In this document: in pieces, positions 48,120 to 59,509 of the stretch | Position numbering within the stretch: the stretch's first letter is position 1 | Layout: every line of letters starts with the position of its first letter | DNA from: Liolophura sinensis | Lineage: Eukaryota > Mollusca > Polyplacophora > Chitonida > Chitonidae | Reading direction: 5' to 3' | Assembly: GCF_032854445.1 (NCBI RefSeq) | Contig: NC_088303.1 | Location: forward strand, 32,125,501 to 32,189,500 | Length of the DNA: 64,000 nucleotides | Position numbers and translations under genes: made by a program | Notes under the pieces: model-generated | Seen by the model: only the letters and a program-made list of their open reading frames with translations | Told to the model about the DNA's origin: nothing | Database searches by the model: none

Positions 48120-48440
48120 TAATATTCACTCAACGCTGGGGGGAGTTGTGTAAAGTTTCTGGGTACAAGGCACCGCGCCGTGGGGATGACAGACGTCGAA
48201 CAAGAGTAACACGTCCGGCTAAGTGTTTACTTCTGTTTGTGAGTTTGTCTCACCAACCAACCAATGTTAATTGCGTCATACCGGAAGCGGGTCTGCTCTT
48301 CAATGACGCCAATCGGACGACCCGAGGGCACATGCGCAGTGTTCTGATAATAATATCACTTCCGGTAACTACCCAAATATTGTCGATATTTCATAGACGT
48401 TCCTCGTTAGAACAGCCCCCAAAGCAATGACCAGGATCAA
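48120..48440. promoter_or_regulatory. Promoter-like CpG-rich island
   Basis: Within 110 bp it groups words typical of TATA-less metazoan promoters: CCAAT (48261), 'attgcgtcat' (CRE-like, 48270), 'accggaagcg' (ETS/GABP, 48280-48289), 'tgacgccaatcgg' (CRE-like plus CCAAT, 48304-48316), 'catgcgcag' (NRF1-like, 48331-48339) and 'cacttccggt' (ETS, 48357-48366). The two ETS words face each other, compatible with bidirectional initiation. A plus frame (48146-48430, 94 codons) covers it but has no recognised domain. No neighbouring gene is visible, so it may serve a distant exon or be a CpG-rich enhancer. Confidence 0.35.
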
Positions 48441-49369
48441 AGAGGCGTGTGAGGTCATTGGCGTAAAATCAGGATAGCTGTTATCTTTCGGTGATGTGAT
48501 TAATGATCTTTCGAATTCAAGGCTTAACCACATGAAGTACATTTTTTTACTCCTTCAATAGTTTTCATACTTTTCAAAGGAATTTACATTTGCAGGTAAA
48601 CAGTTTCAAGGGGTATATGTAATACTGAAATAAATAAAAACACAAATATCCAGACTGCAGCATCCGTCAATACGAAGATAAGCACGGCATCATGTTTTAA
48701 GATTTGCACAGCAAGCCTGTGACACTTAATACATGAATACAATCAAAATGTCTTGTTGAATTTGCCATTTTATCCAATGTTTTTGCTAGAAATTAATGTG
48801 AATAATTTACGGGTGGCCATTATACATGTATGTGATTTCTCCATATATTCAATCAGCTATACGAAATCATGTGAGCCTGATTAAAAATCTCTCAGACAAT
48901 AGATATCGTGAATTTTCCATTGAGGTCTTAAGTGGTATTCGTGCCAAGATAGTGCTGTAACGGTAAAGCAGAAGACAGACACATTGACATGCAATGCCAC
49001 TGAGGTTATTCGAGGAACAGCAAGTTCTGGCTGTAAATTTATTCCGTTTGTATTACTGTATGTTTGATGTATGGTCGTAAAGCTGCCCAGCGTCAAGTGT
49101 AAATCAGTCCGGTTTAGATAGTCTCGTGATTTCTGTTTCATCTTCATGAATATTGATTCTGAACAACTGATAAAGCCCGCGCAAACCGACAAATTGGTTT
49201 TAAAATTAGGGCCATGTTTGGGGATTAGTGCTGAGCCTAGACTCTGATAAAAAGGTTAAATATAAAACTGTACACTGATCAAATACGGAAAGGAATTTTT
49301 TGTGTTGCCTCTAAATAAATCTTGTTTGTCCCGTAGTTGAATATTAGCCCCAAACTTGTCAGCTGGGGT
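48441..49369. other. Unassigned non-coding stretch
   Basis: AT-rich unique sequence. The minus frame at 48881-49192 (103 codons) has no recognisable domain. Confidence 0.5.
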
Positions 49370-49700
49370 GTCTGTTTTCTTTGCGAATCCGTGTCCACCT
49401 CTGGGGTTAGGTCCGGAAGATGTATTGCTCCTAAATGCGCGCCCTGATTAGCCGTCTTGTAGCAATCAGCGCTGATGGGGCGGGCCTGCCACCCGGGTCA
49501 CATAAACACGAGTTGTAGGTGAAATGAACTGCCATAATCCCGGATGATTGATTAAACACCACTTGTCTCGAAGACCGGTACAATGAATACAAATGATCCC
49601 AGGTACAACTGTAGACAATTTGGATGGTTGCTGAATTGCGAAAGCGAGCACCTGCCCTAAGCTGGCTTGATCAGAGAAGCGTGGGTAGGAACAGTGGTAT
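49370..49700. promoter_or_regulatory. Candidate island with a PBX-HOX-type site
   Basis: GC-balanced and repeat-free. 'tgattgatta' at 49545-49554 fits the PBX-HOX heterodimer consensus TGATTNAT, with TAATCC (49535-49540) just upstream and 'gcgccctgattagccg' at the left end. The minus frame at 49466-49765 (99 codons) shows no known domain. Confidence 0.3.
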
Positions 49701-50725
49701 GTACCGCCCGAACATCCGCTCCGACAAGACAGCGGCGTGTTACGTCGCACCGGAAGAATGTTCAAGAACCCGGCGCTCGAGCTTGTGAACGAAATTCAAT
49801 GTCCAACGAACTCAGCAGCAACGATTTTATTAAAAGTAGAACAAGTTGAACTTCGCCATGCCTTGTTAATTGCTTAAAATGCTATTCGTTATGTACCCGT
49901 GTTTGCTGTCCGTGTTTTGTTGTTTAGGTACTCACGGGTCCCGGGTATGGGTGGGGAGCCTTCCCACCCATCAACCACTGTTTTCTGATACACACCACGA
50001 CCTGTATTGCTACCCTCTTGTTTCTACCATGTTCTAAAAGTTCTTAAGGCCTTGTTGACCATACAGGGAACACGATTATCGCTTTAAAATCATGTATGAA
50101 AAACAGTTGCTGAAATGAGAAGGTCAGTTTTTATAGCATAATTTCGAAAAGTGTGGAAATTTCACGCTGAGTGAAACTGAAACTAACGATGTGTTAGACT
50201 AGATGGAGGCTGTGACTCCTGACCTGGTGTTATCCAACTGCTATTCAGGATTAAATTGTTTCCGAAAGAGTTAAAACTGTGTCGCGGTTGAAACCTTTCT
50301 GGATGACAAATGCCCATGCCGGTTAAGGTTTCTGTGCTGCAAGGCAAAGAAAACACTAAAGTAAAGTGTAAACCAGGCGAAAGAACATTAAACAGTGTTC
50401 ATGTAAATAGTTCGATTTATTTTTTCAGAATTTGTCCAACCGAGTAGAACTGTTTTAAAACATCAGAATCTACAGTGGTCTGTAGTGACCCAGAGGGTAT
50501 CAGTGACGTAACAATATTTTTTCCTTGAACTAGTTCATTTCAAAGCTGCAAATGCATTTTTCTTGGTTGAAAAATTCTAAACATGTCAATCCAACTATTT
50601 TTGTGGACAGTTTTAATAGGCTTTCACCTGACATATATTTCATGTTAGCGTTTACTTTGCCTTTAAATTAAGTTAGGTACCGAGACTATTTCTTCAACAT
50701 GACTGCACGTATATTTTGCTTGTTT
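49701..50725. other. Unassigned non-coding stretch
   Basis: Mixed unique sequence; no gene or repeat supported. 'cgggtcccgggtatgggtgg' near 49936 is G-rich. Confidence 0.5.
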
Positions 50726-50748
50726 GGGGGGAAAGGGTGGGGGGAGGG
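50726..50748 (+). other. Canonical G-quadruplex motif (plus strand)
   Basis: G runs of six, three, six and three with loops of three, one and one bases; the tightest G4 motif in the window. Confidence 0.7.
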
Positions 50749-50904
50749 TGGTCTTGCTAAATGGAAAGACGTGAAGATCCTGACAAAACACGAGCCTATA
50801 ATCATAGTCAGGAGGTGGATCTGAAAGCACGATTCCAGTGCAGTTGGATAACACCATGTACATCTAAATGCATGGGTTTATTTCGTCAGTAGACATTGTA
50901 TTCA

Positions 50905-51075
50905 TCTCGGACCATGCAGTACTGTGAAAATGGCCCGTCCTCGGTCCATGTCGGTTCAGAACGGCTAAAACTGTTCTCGGGTTTAACTCGGCTCAGAAGC
51001 TTTCTAGGTGCAATTCGATTCAGAACTGTGAAAATTGCCGGTGCTCGGTCCAAGTCGGTTGAGCAACTGATGTCG
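50905..51075. repeat. Degenerate short-period repeat cluster
   Basis: The word 'tcggttcagaa' and variants start at 50951, 50988, 51015 and 51055. A longer pair, 'actgtgaaaatggcccg' at 50921 and 'actgtgaaaattgccgg' at 51025, lies 104 bp apart. Spacing is irregular, so this is a worn minisatellite or segmental duplication. Frames on both strands come from it. Confidence 0.6.
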
Positions 51076-51988
51076 TAACTGTGCTTGCTAGCAAAATAAT
51101 AATAAAGTTGGTGTAGCATGGAGAAAGGAAGGCAAAATAAACTTTTATCCTTAGGATTCCCTGTATTCTCTATAAAGCGGGCTACAGCTTATCCTTATTA
51201 AGTTTTTTAAAAGCCTTATAATATGTATTTTGTGTTGGCCTTATCGGATCATTTTTAAACTTTCGCTTCTTCAGGTTATGCTTGGAATTTATGGGTTTCT
51301 CATCACTAATATGTATACGTAACGTACGTTTTGTTTAATCCTGACGTAAAAGATCTTTTCTTCTCCACCTAAAGCAGAGGCTGAAGGAAAAATGAAATTT
51401 GAACGTTATCACATGATTTTGTATATCATGAAAAACAAAATCAAGGAAGCCTATCCCTGTTCTCCAGAATTAAATGAGTGAACGGTTTCCCTAAGTAACA
51501 TATCTTATATGCAACTGAATATTCATAAGAGTAAAACAGAAAAAATTTAACTGTGATATTGTCAACTTTCAATTGAAGGATATCATTATTTGTTATCTTG
51601 CATAATGCATACTAATATCTCGAACAGTTGCATACACTATAGAGCTAGACTGGACCAGACATCTTAGAATTTGAAATGAAATTTCCTATTGTTTGCAGGA
51701 TATGCGAATTAAGAATTTGCACAAAAAGGTGCACAACGAAAAAGGAGCATTTCATGATACCTAATTCATTTGATGAAAGGTTATGAATATAGTATATGAA
51801 TACTGTTGACTGCTCTTGGTTGTGGAAAGGTATAGATGATTTTTTCAAATTAAATACATGTATTTGTCTGAGAAATTGTACTGATGAATCCAGAACTGAA
51901 ACATGCCTTTGGGAAATACGTTGATCATTTTTAATCGTCTGACTAATTATAAATGACCTGAACTGTAATTTTGATTTTTCCCCCAAGT
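51076..51988. other. Unassigned non-coding stretch
   Basis: AT-rich unique sequence. The minus frame at 51645-52019 (124 codons) is F/S/N-rich with no recognised domain. No gene supported. Confidence 0.5.
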
Positions 51989-52212
51989 CATATAATGGAG
52001 TACCAAAGCAGGTATACAACGGAGTACTGAAGCAGCCATTGGCCGTGGGTTTACCCCGGGTTTCTGTTCAGTTTCCTCCCATCATAATGTTGGTCGCATA
52101 ATGTTCCTATAGGTGACATATTCTTGAGTACGGCATAAAGCACCAATGAAATAAACAAACAAACAAATAAATAAATCAAAGCACTCATATAACGGATTGT
52201 CAAAGCAACCAT
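51989..52212. repeat. Small minisatellite interrupted by a SINE
   Basis: 'catataatggagtaccaaag' with 'caacggagtactgaagcag' on the left (51989-52035), and 'catataacggattgtcaaag' on the right (52185-52212), are versions of one roughly 24-bp unit. The SINE sits between them, so it inserted into, or was captured by, the short array. Confidence 0.6.
52028..52175 (+). mobile_element. SINE family A, 5'-truncated copy
   Basis: Starts at 'ggccgtgggttta' and continues 'cagtttcctcccatcataat', 'ataggtgacatattcttgag', 'tacggcataaagcacc' and an (AAAC)/(AAAT) tail to 52175. The tRNA-like head and 'cgtacgtggg' block are absent. Confidence 0.8.
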
Positions 52213-52944
52213 AATTCTACGCCAATATGTCACAGGAGGATGGGGGAGTTGAGAGATTGATATTAAACCGTTAACAGACAATACGTGTAAAGTGCCATGC
52301 TTTACAGCTTGTCACTTACCGGCATAAAGTCTCCACTATGACTATGAATACACCCTTATCTCAGTGACTTAATCACTGCCAGACCGTATGAGAATTTCCC
52401 GCTAATGGCTGCTGGGGTTAAGGGTGTGCACACGTATCCAGATCCCATTCTGTACGGCCTGTATATACCTGTGCAGCGGTGGCTGAGTGAGGGGGAAAGA
52501 GTGGTAAATGGGCAGGTAAGGGGTGGCGGACGATCCACTAAGTGGCATGTATTTATGACCAAGCTTCAACAACCTCATTCCCATTGACACCTGTAATTAT
52601 TTGATGTCAGTTTAATTGGATCCCAGGTGAGAGGGTGGTAAGAGCACGTGTCGTCCACGAGACTGACACCAAGAGTACAGCGTCCCCCAGATTGACCACT
52701 GGCCGGTCATCGGTTTTTAACACATTATGTTATCAAACAAAATTTTACTGTCCATCTGAGTTCGTGTCAGTCAGTTTTAAAGATGGCATTAGACACATTT
52801 CAATGATCTCGGTCTTTCTGTCACACGCTGGTCCTCTTAAGGCATTTAAGCCTGTATATTCATCATGAACAGAAACACACCGCAGGGGCTTTATTTTAGG
52901 TGTCTATTTAACTTTTGTTTCCAATTGTTTCCATTGTTGTTTAA
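52213..52944. other. Unassigned non-coding stretch
   Basis: No gene supported. A GC-balanced patch at 52390-52730 has short frames on both strands without domains. Confidence 0.5.
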
Positions 52945-53000
52945 TTCCATACTCAAGAATTTTTACATGCACGATGGCGTCCAGCCAGTATATTATGAGT
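52945..53000 (-). mobile_element. SINE family A 3' fragment
   Basis: 'ccatactcaagaatttttac' and 'acgatggcgtccagcc' match the reverse complement of 'taagtgaaatattcttgagta' and 'ctggccgccgtcgta' blocks. It is short and worn. Confidence 0.5.
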
Positions 53001-53719
53001 AATCCACTGATATTCAGCCAGTTGTGCCCAGCCATTTGTACTCAGTTGTGCTGGCATACTTTTCCACAAGTTACCTATACGTAATATTGGTGGAAGGCCA
53101 GTTATCTTCAGCGAACTTCGTGCAAGACGACACAAGAAACACTGCCCACCATGTATTGTCACCCAAACATGAAAACAATAAAATCAGGTGGATGTTGAAA
53201 ATTCTCTTTCCAAAAACGAAATCTTTCACATTAGGAATTTATAACGTACACGAAAGCCTATTAGCCATAGCTTGACCGTGTTTTGGTCACTGAGAGCTTG
53301 GTGAATCCATTTCCATTTCTTTTCTCAGATTTTGTTTCACAGCTTTCTTCTCAGAGAGGTTATGATTTTTATTTGGATCACCAGTAAGGGTACAAGGTTT
53401 CATGCACCAGAGATGCATAAAGAACATATATACTCCGAATAAATTGAGAAGTCTCAGCACTCTTATTTAATAAATGGGTTCTCTGTTTAGTCTTCGTCTT
53501 CATGCTTTTGCATCATGCTAAATGGCTGTATACTCATATAACAGGAAAACGGTACGATAGGGAAAAGGGTGTCTGGTTGAAACTTTAGAAAATAGCATAT
53601 CCCATGTCAAATGTAATACATTAAATTGTCTCAAGTAGCTTTGATTTGGGTGGAAAATTAACTTGTGAGCAGGTTGTGTTTCAAAGAAGGGAGAGGGGAA
53701 GGAGGAGGGGGCTTGCTGA
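53001..53719. other. Unassigned non-coding stretch
   Basis: AT-rich unique sequence with a purine-rich tract at 53683-53712. No gene supported. Confidence 0.5.
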
Positions 53720-54085
53720 TCTCTATTGTTACTGCGGATGTGGGTGAGTGATCGGTACTGACGAGTCGGCTAATGACCACTGAGGGTAATTCTTCCAGCG
53801 CCACCATAACGACGGCTTCTCTCTCTCAGGGAAAACAGCGCAATTTAATCTTCGCAAGGTGTCAGCGCGGTGAAAAAGGGGGCGGTGGGGATAAAGTATC
53901 TGGTTAGATTTGTGGTCAAATCTCGGCTGGACTACTTTCAATGGGTCAGCGGTAATTCTCTGTGATAACTGGCGGAGGTTTTGGAACAAAGCGAAATGCT
54001 CTTCACTGTGATGCGGGAGGACCATAAGCTGTCAAATAAATGGCGTCGCTTTGAGAGTTTTCATCAAAGACGCTAATCCAAAAAG
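53720..54085. promoter_or_regulatory. Candidate conserved non-coding island
   Basis: GC-balanced and free of simple repeats. At the right end come 'gtcaaataaatgg' (MEIS/forkhead-like, 54031-54043), ATCAAAG (TCF-like, 54063-54069) and TAATCC (54074-54079). A minus frame at 53729-54025 (98 codons) spans it; its protein, rich in R, H and P, has no recognised domain. Splice-like borders are not clear, so constraint, if any, is more likely regulatory. Confidence 0.3.
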
Positions 54086-54535
54086 ACACGTCCACACCCA
54101 TAACAACGGCCCAGTCATCAATACAGGATAAATACACCCAGTTAACGTACTTATTACAGCACATTGCTCACAGATCCATCCTTCCTTGACATATCTGTGT
54201 CGCCCAGAGGTCAGTTCTTGTTGTCTTTTCTAATAACTGGTTAATTTAGCTTCTGAGACATTTTGGATGCGTAGTTAATTGGGGCCTGTGCCTGCTCTTG
54301 TTGAAGTACGTGCACTTTTGACAATCATCTGTTACAAACAATGCGAGAATTTCGTTACAAAAAAAAAAAGAAATACGCTAAGCAGGCCTGTGTTAATCTG
54401 GTTGTTAGAGACTTCCACTTAATTTGCTCTAAAACATAATGCAAAGCTAAAGAAGCACTTATATAAAGTTAGTTTGCAATCAAAGTGACTGAGAAACATA
54501 CTTTGATTATTGACAACTTATACACTAGCATGGTA
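54086..54535. other. Unassigned non-coding stretch
   Basis: Mixed sequence with an A-run at about 54358-54370. Nothing else seen. Confidence 0.5.
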
Positions 54536-54706
54536 CACGATTTGATTATTTATTTATTTGATTAGTGGTTTACGCCGTACTCCAGAGTATTTTACTTCTA
54601 CGACGGCGGCCACATTATGGTTGGTGGAAACCGGACAGAGCCCGGGGAAACCCATGACCATCTGCAGAAGACGGAAGACCTTCCCACGTATGGCACGAGT
54701 TGAATA
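54536..54706 (-). mobile_element. SINE family A copy with probable target-site duplication
   Basis: The body (54549-54693) carries the reverse-complemented (AAAT)n tail, 'ttacgccgtactccagag', 'ttctacgacggcggcc', 'acattatggttggtgg', 'aaacccatgaccatctgcag' and 'ccttcccacgta'. It is bounded by 'cacgatttgatta' (54536-54548) and 'cacgagttgaata' (54694-54706), 11 of 13 matching, a plausible duplicated target. The inferred 5' end is at the 'tacgtgggaagg' block, so there is no tRNA head. Confidence 0.75.
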
Positions 54707-57700
54707 CTGCTTTCATTCATTCGTCTAGATAACATACCTTGCGGTTTTCCAACATCAATGAAAACTGTAGTCTGTGCATGATTCGGTCCTTATTTCGTAT
54801 ACTTTCTTAGTTATTTGGTGGTTTGTGTTAAAGGTCGTTTTCGGAACTGACCTTGTGGTTTTTGACACGGAACGGCCATTGTGGTTTACGACTTGTACAC
54901 GAATTTCTGCTTCGATACATATATCTATTAGCTTCAGAAGTCGATAGACACCACAAATTCAAAAAAAGACACAGCAGCTGAACATGATTTTCTCTGGCTT
55001 AACAAAACCAGAATCTGTGAGATACTGATATGCACCTCAAACTGTCCACAGCAGTTGTTGAGTAACTGCTCGCTGAGGAGCACTATAGCTTTGAGTTATA
55101 TTCTATAGGCCTCTAGACACCCGACCTGTGATGAGAGAGGACAGCTTCGATTTCTCAATACATTTAATTAAATAATTCCGGAGACCATAGACAAGAGCGA
55201 TTTCCGACCTCTGAAATCTGATCGGAGAAGCTGCGACGATTCACTTAACGTCTGTGTCGGTAAAATAATCCGGTTTTCAGGATACCAGCCGGAAGTGTTA
55301 TCCGATTGCGCGAAAGGTGACACCTGCATGACGTGACCGTCCAGCGCGTGGTCGGGTTCCATCGTTAATAAAGTCACTGACGAGACAGGCAGAGTTAATA
55401 TATCAAAATTAAAACATTGTGTATATTCTGTCAAAATGTGGCATGGTGGAGCCCGTGGAAACACTTGCGTGTCACTCAGTCAAATGTTTCAGCTAAGAAG
55501 CACAGGTGTTGAAAGTTAACTAATTAAAAATATACACCGCTGTAAGTGAGTGTAATTACCACACGAGCTATAGGTGTTACCCAGGCGAAGTCACTCCCGT
55601 ATACTAATCCAGGATGTGATCGTTTAGTATAATTACAGGGTTTGCGTTAACATGAATAACATAATAACCCATTTCCAAATTTGGATACATTTACACAGGC
55701 TCTGGTTCCTAGGTTACATACTAATTTCACATACTTCAAATAGTTTGGACTCATTTGAATGAAAATGTGAACGTCACTTGATCACTTTTCTTAAACCTCC
55801 AGGCGATGATATCAGTAAATGTTAGATCTATCACCATTTACCAGAGAAGTCTGAAAAATCTGGTCAAAAGTCCTTACCCTACTATTATCGGATTCTAATA
55901 TCATTAGTTACGTTTGTCAGTTACAGTGAGTAATAAAGAAAATCTAAAGAATACCTGCGAGGCTTTCATCAGTTATTTTTTGGCATAATGTTATGTATTT
56001 ATTTGGCGTTTAATGGCGCACAGAAATAAGATTTTCATTGTGTATGACGTGTCTGGCTTGAGGTTGTCTGTTCAGCTTATGCCCGCCCTACGGTATTGTG
56101 CTGAATTAGGTACACATATAAAACTTTTAAAATAATTGAAATAGCAGAAAACGGAAACTACGGTAAATTGTACTCAAAAGACTGTTTAGGGTATTACATA
56201 CAATGGTGTAGTCAACTGTACACAAAAGACTGTTTCTACTGATATATTATTTATCCTTGTACATCATTTTATGACTCGTATTAGTAACAATATCAAAATA
56301 CTCTGTCGGCGAATCTGAAACAGAAATGAATTTCGGCAAGGAGGAGAAACATACGTAAGAGGAAAAACAGAATGTATTAAATGCAAAATTGAAATTTATT
56401 TACTGTGCCAGCTTTATTTTGGTTACACCGCCATCGAAAACTTATGTAATAACTCTAGAACATTTTATAGGATCGCCTAGATGATTTCAGATATCAAGAG
56501 AAAAATAGTTGATAAAATGCACATTGAATGGAAGAAAAGGGAAATAAATGAGAGTTAAGGGAATAAATCTGACGATCACGACCACGGCTGTCGCTCTGAG
56601 ATTCTCCTGCGGCTCGGAACGAGCAATAGCCGCGTGCTTACCACCCCTCGTCAGTCAACACCCTACCCACAGCCGCGATGGGAACAAAGACCCAGGGGCA
56701 TTCGTTACAGCTTCACTAAAGAAATGAGTTTAATCAGTGAAGAGAAGATGAGGCTTGTTGTCTGGATGTGGCGGCTTTATGAAGAAGTCTCCAGTCAATT
56801 TGTTAGTTTAACTCTATGGGTCACAAAGGTCGCGTGGGGTGGGGGAAAGTTGGAGGATGGTTTCAACGGATGAAGACATCATCCCGCCAACTGTTCTTTC
56901 TATTTGACAGAAAAATAAAACGATTTACGGCGTGAGTGGAATGTTACTTCTTTTCCATAATCTGTGTTTGGAAGTTACAATGATACAAAACTCCGTGTCC
57001 CCGCTGAATTATACCATGTGCAATATATTGCATCTGTACCAAGGGACGAAGCATAAAACCATGCATGCCTTTAAATTATACGATCTTGTGTTTCATCATT
57101 CGAAAGAAAAGAAAGTTAAATGTGTTTATTTCGTTGGGAAAACTGCATATTCAAATGTTGCATATATTTAAGAAACAAAACTTCTGCAGCTGATGATGTA
57201 TTTACCAATGACCAGTCGAGTTGGGTCATATCAGGTTGTATTTTTGTGAATTTATTTGATTGAGCTTTATTGCTCAAAATGCGCACGAATTACACACTTA
57301 TACGACTTGCATGTCAGGAATTCAGAAAGAAACTCTATGTGAGTATTGTGTAGACGAACCCGTGGCGTTTGCTTCACACGGAATGTGCCTCTCCTAGCTA
57401 CTGGCACAGAACGGTGCAGACTTTGACGGTCCAGGGTTGCAGGATCGAGAGTTTGGTGGTTCAGAGTATAACGGTCAACCTATGTTAAGAGTTTTCTGGC
57501 TACTTTCTTACAAATTGGACAAGATAGGCAAGGGTGCTTATTTGTCAAGAAGCTTTTGGGACTGAGTTACAGTATTAAACGTTAACATTGTCGCTTATGG
57601 CATATTAAACGGTATTTGATTCCAGATGTTGTCGGTTCGCATGGCGGAATTGGGCAAGGTTTGACTTGTGGCGAGCGATTACCTTAAACCACGAGAGTGA

Positions 57701-57799
57701 AAACCAGCCCATTAGAACTGCAAACGAAGACTACATCGGACAAATATAAAAATAAAAATCTTGTTAATGTTTTGTCCCTGAGCTGCACACTTGTCGCTG
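54707..57799. other. Unassigned non-coding stretch
   Basis: No gene supported. A 50-bp-spaced duplication ('gta(c)tcaaaagactgttta'-like words) lies at 56168-56235. A possible worn SINE lies at 56000-56100. GC-balanced patches at 55165-55400 and 56570-56880 have frames without known domains. Confidence 0.45.
56000..56100 (-). mobile_element. Possible decayed SINE fragment
   Basis: 'tatttatttggcgtttaatg' and 'tgtatgacgtgtctggc' resemble the tail and 'gtatgacgtcgatcat' block of the diverged copy at 35.1 kb. Similarity is weak. Confidence 0.35.
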
Positions 57800-58480
57800 C
57801 CATCAATAATTAATTGAGGTAAAGGGCCAGGGGTTGAGAGATACGCCCAAGCGATCTGCACTTTATCACTTTGTGTTTTGGGGGGGTTGAGTTTGGGCTG
57901 TTTCCGACGGTTAATGAGAGGTAATAAATGAAGGACAGTGTCGGGAAGTGGGCATCGTTAGGGGTATACCGGGGCATTGTCTAGCACACTGCACTTCCGG
58001 AGTGGGTTAGGTATGGCCGTCGGCCTCTCTTGCACAGGTATAACGTCGGCTCGTTCGTTATAGCAGCATCCGTCAAATTAAGTGGATGGCCATCGATTAG
58101 AAAACATCACTATCAACAATTACTCTCCATTTATAATCACCTTTGTGGGAATGAATTGTTGAGATTTGACAAAGGTATGAATCAGAAGTCGCGTGTGCGC
58201 GGTTTAGAATCGGCCTGCGGTTTTTACGCCAGCGTACGTCCTCGGCAGGGACTGGCAGGAAAAAGCCGCTTCACCTGGAAAAACCGCGTTCTGCCCGTGG
58301 GGGGACGATCAGTGAACCGTGCCCGTCAGGTAACGTCATCCCGCGTTACTGGCTGTAGGCATGCACAGCCGGGATCAATACATTGTAGCTTGTTACAGAG
58401 GTTAGCTAATTTTATCACCGAATCACAGTTTACCTTCACGGCTCTTAGCCCCTTCGTAATTAATCAATAGAACTACATTG
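57800..58480. promoter_or_regulatory. Candidate conserved island with a 146-codon open frame
   Basis: GC-balanced and CpG-richer from 57.8 to 58.5 kb. The plus frame at 58030-58470 begins MHRYNVGSF, is basic (many R, K, H and S) and contains no recognised domain or signal. 'cggcctctcttgcacag' just upstream (58020-58037) resembles a splice acceptor, so a terminal exon is conceivable, but no donor-bearing partner or polyadenylation context stands out. Homeodomain-like 'catcaataattaattgagg' sits at about 57802. I favour a regulatory island. Confidence 0.27.
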
Positions 58481-59509
58481 ATAACACCTTTTTAACACTG
58501 CCCCCACCCTCGCCCCACTTCTCGACTGGTAATGTGATACGAGTGGGTCGGGAACGGGAATACAGCGTTTTCCAGGTAAATCAGCATTGACAACCACTGG
58601 AGCCTGAATTGTGATACATTCTGGATTAAATACTGAATTTCAGCATTTTCAAATTACTAGTCACATCTGTTAACAAATGCCTTCATAATTTCAAAATGCT
58701 TAATTGGTCTGAAACTGTCATCGGTCGATTATTTACCCTTCTGTACAATGATATGAGGTCTAGATAACATAATGTTTACACGACTCTTCGCCGATTCTGT
58801 GCCAAATCCCGACAAAATCCACACAGGACTAGCGTTTCTACTCCCCGATGACCATGTGGTGATCGTCGACATGTTGCCCAGCGCAATATAACTAATTTGG
58901 CAAATGCACGTATAGAAACTCTTGTTTTGCACTCGTCGGTTTTGAAATATTCAACACTTGCCAGATATAGATTTATTGAAAGCCCATTCTGTATGTCTGC
59001 ATGCAAAAAGCAGTGTTGTATAACAGACGATAGATACACCCATACCGTATACCGTGATCAAATGATCCATGTTACTGTAAACAATTGATTATTAAAGGCT
59101 TATTATACAGTGCTTCAAAAAGACAAGGATAATAAGGAAATGTGCCTATAATGTAAAAAATGAACCGTATTTGTGTCTTTCAGTCGTTTTGTGGCGAAAC
59201 GTCAAAACGTGAAAGACATACATGCACACATTAAAGTCTATCTGTTAATTTGTCCTGTTAGAATAACACAATATTTTGCCATATTCAACATAACATACTA
59301 CTTTGCTCGGTTTGTATACGGTGCCCAATCGTTCCATTTGAAAATAACAATACATTTTTACCATGGACATGTTTTCATGACTTTTAGATAAAGATTTACA
59401 CTGGGCATATCTTCGTAGATTTGTTGTTACACAGTTCCCTCTATTTTACGTGCATCATTCATGTTGTAAGACAAGTCCATGTGGATCTGTGTATTATTCC
59501 ATTCTACGA
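58481..59509. other. Unassigned non-coding stretch
   Basis: Mixed to AT-rich unique sequence; C-rich near 58500. No gene or repeat supported. Confidence 0.5.

Noticed and set aside
53729-54025. 98-codon minus-strand frame
   Set aside because: No domain; composition matches a repeat-free non-coding island. Needs conservation of codons to reconsider.
58030-58470. 146-codon frame after an acceptor-like pyrimidine-AG
   Set aside because: No recognisable domain, the AG lies just inside the start, and no matching donor or second exon could be identified; kept only as part of a candidate island.
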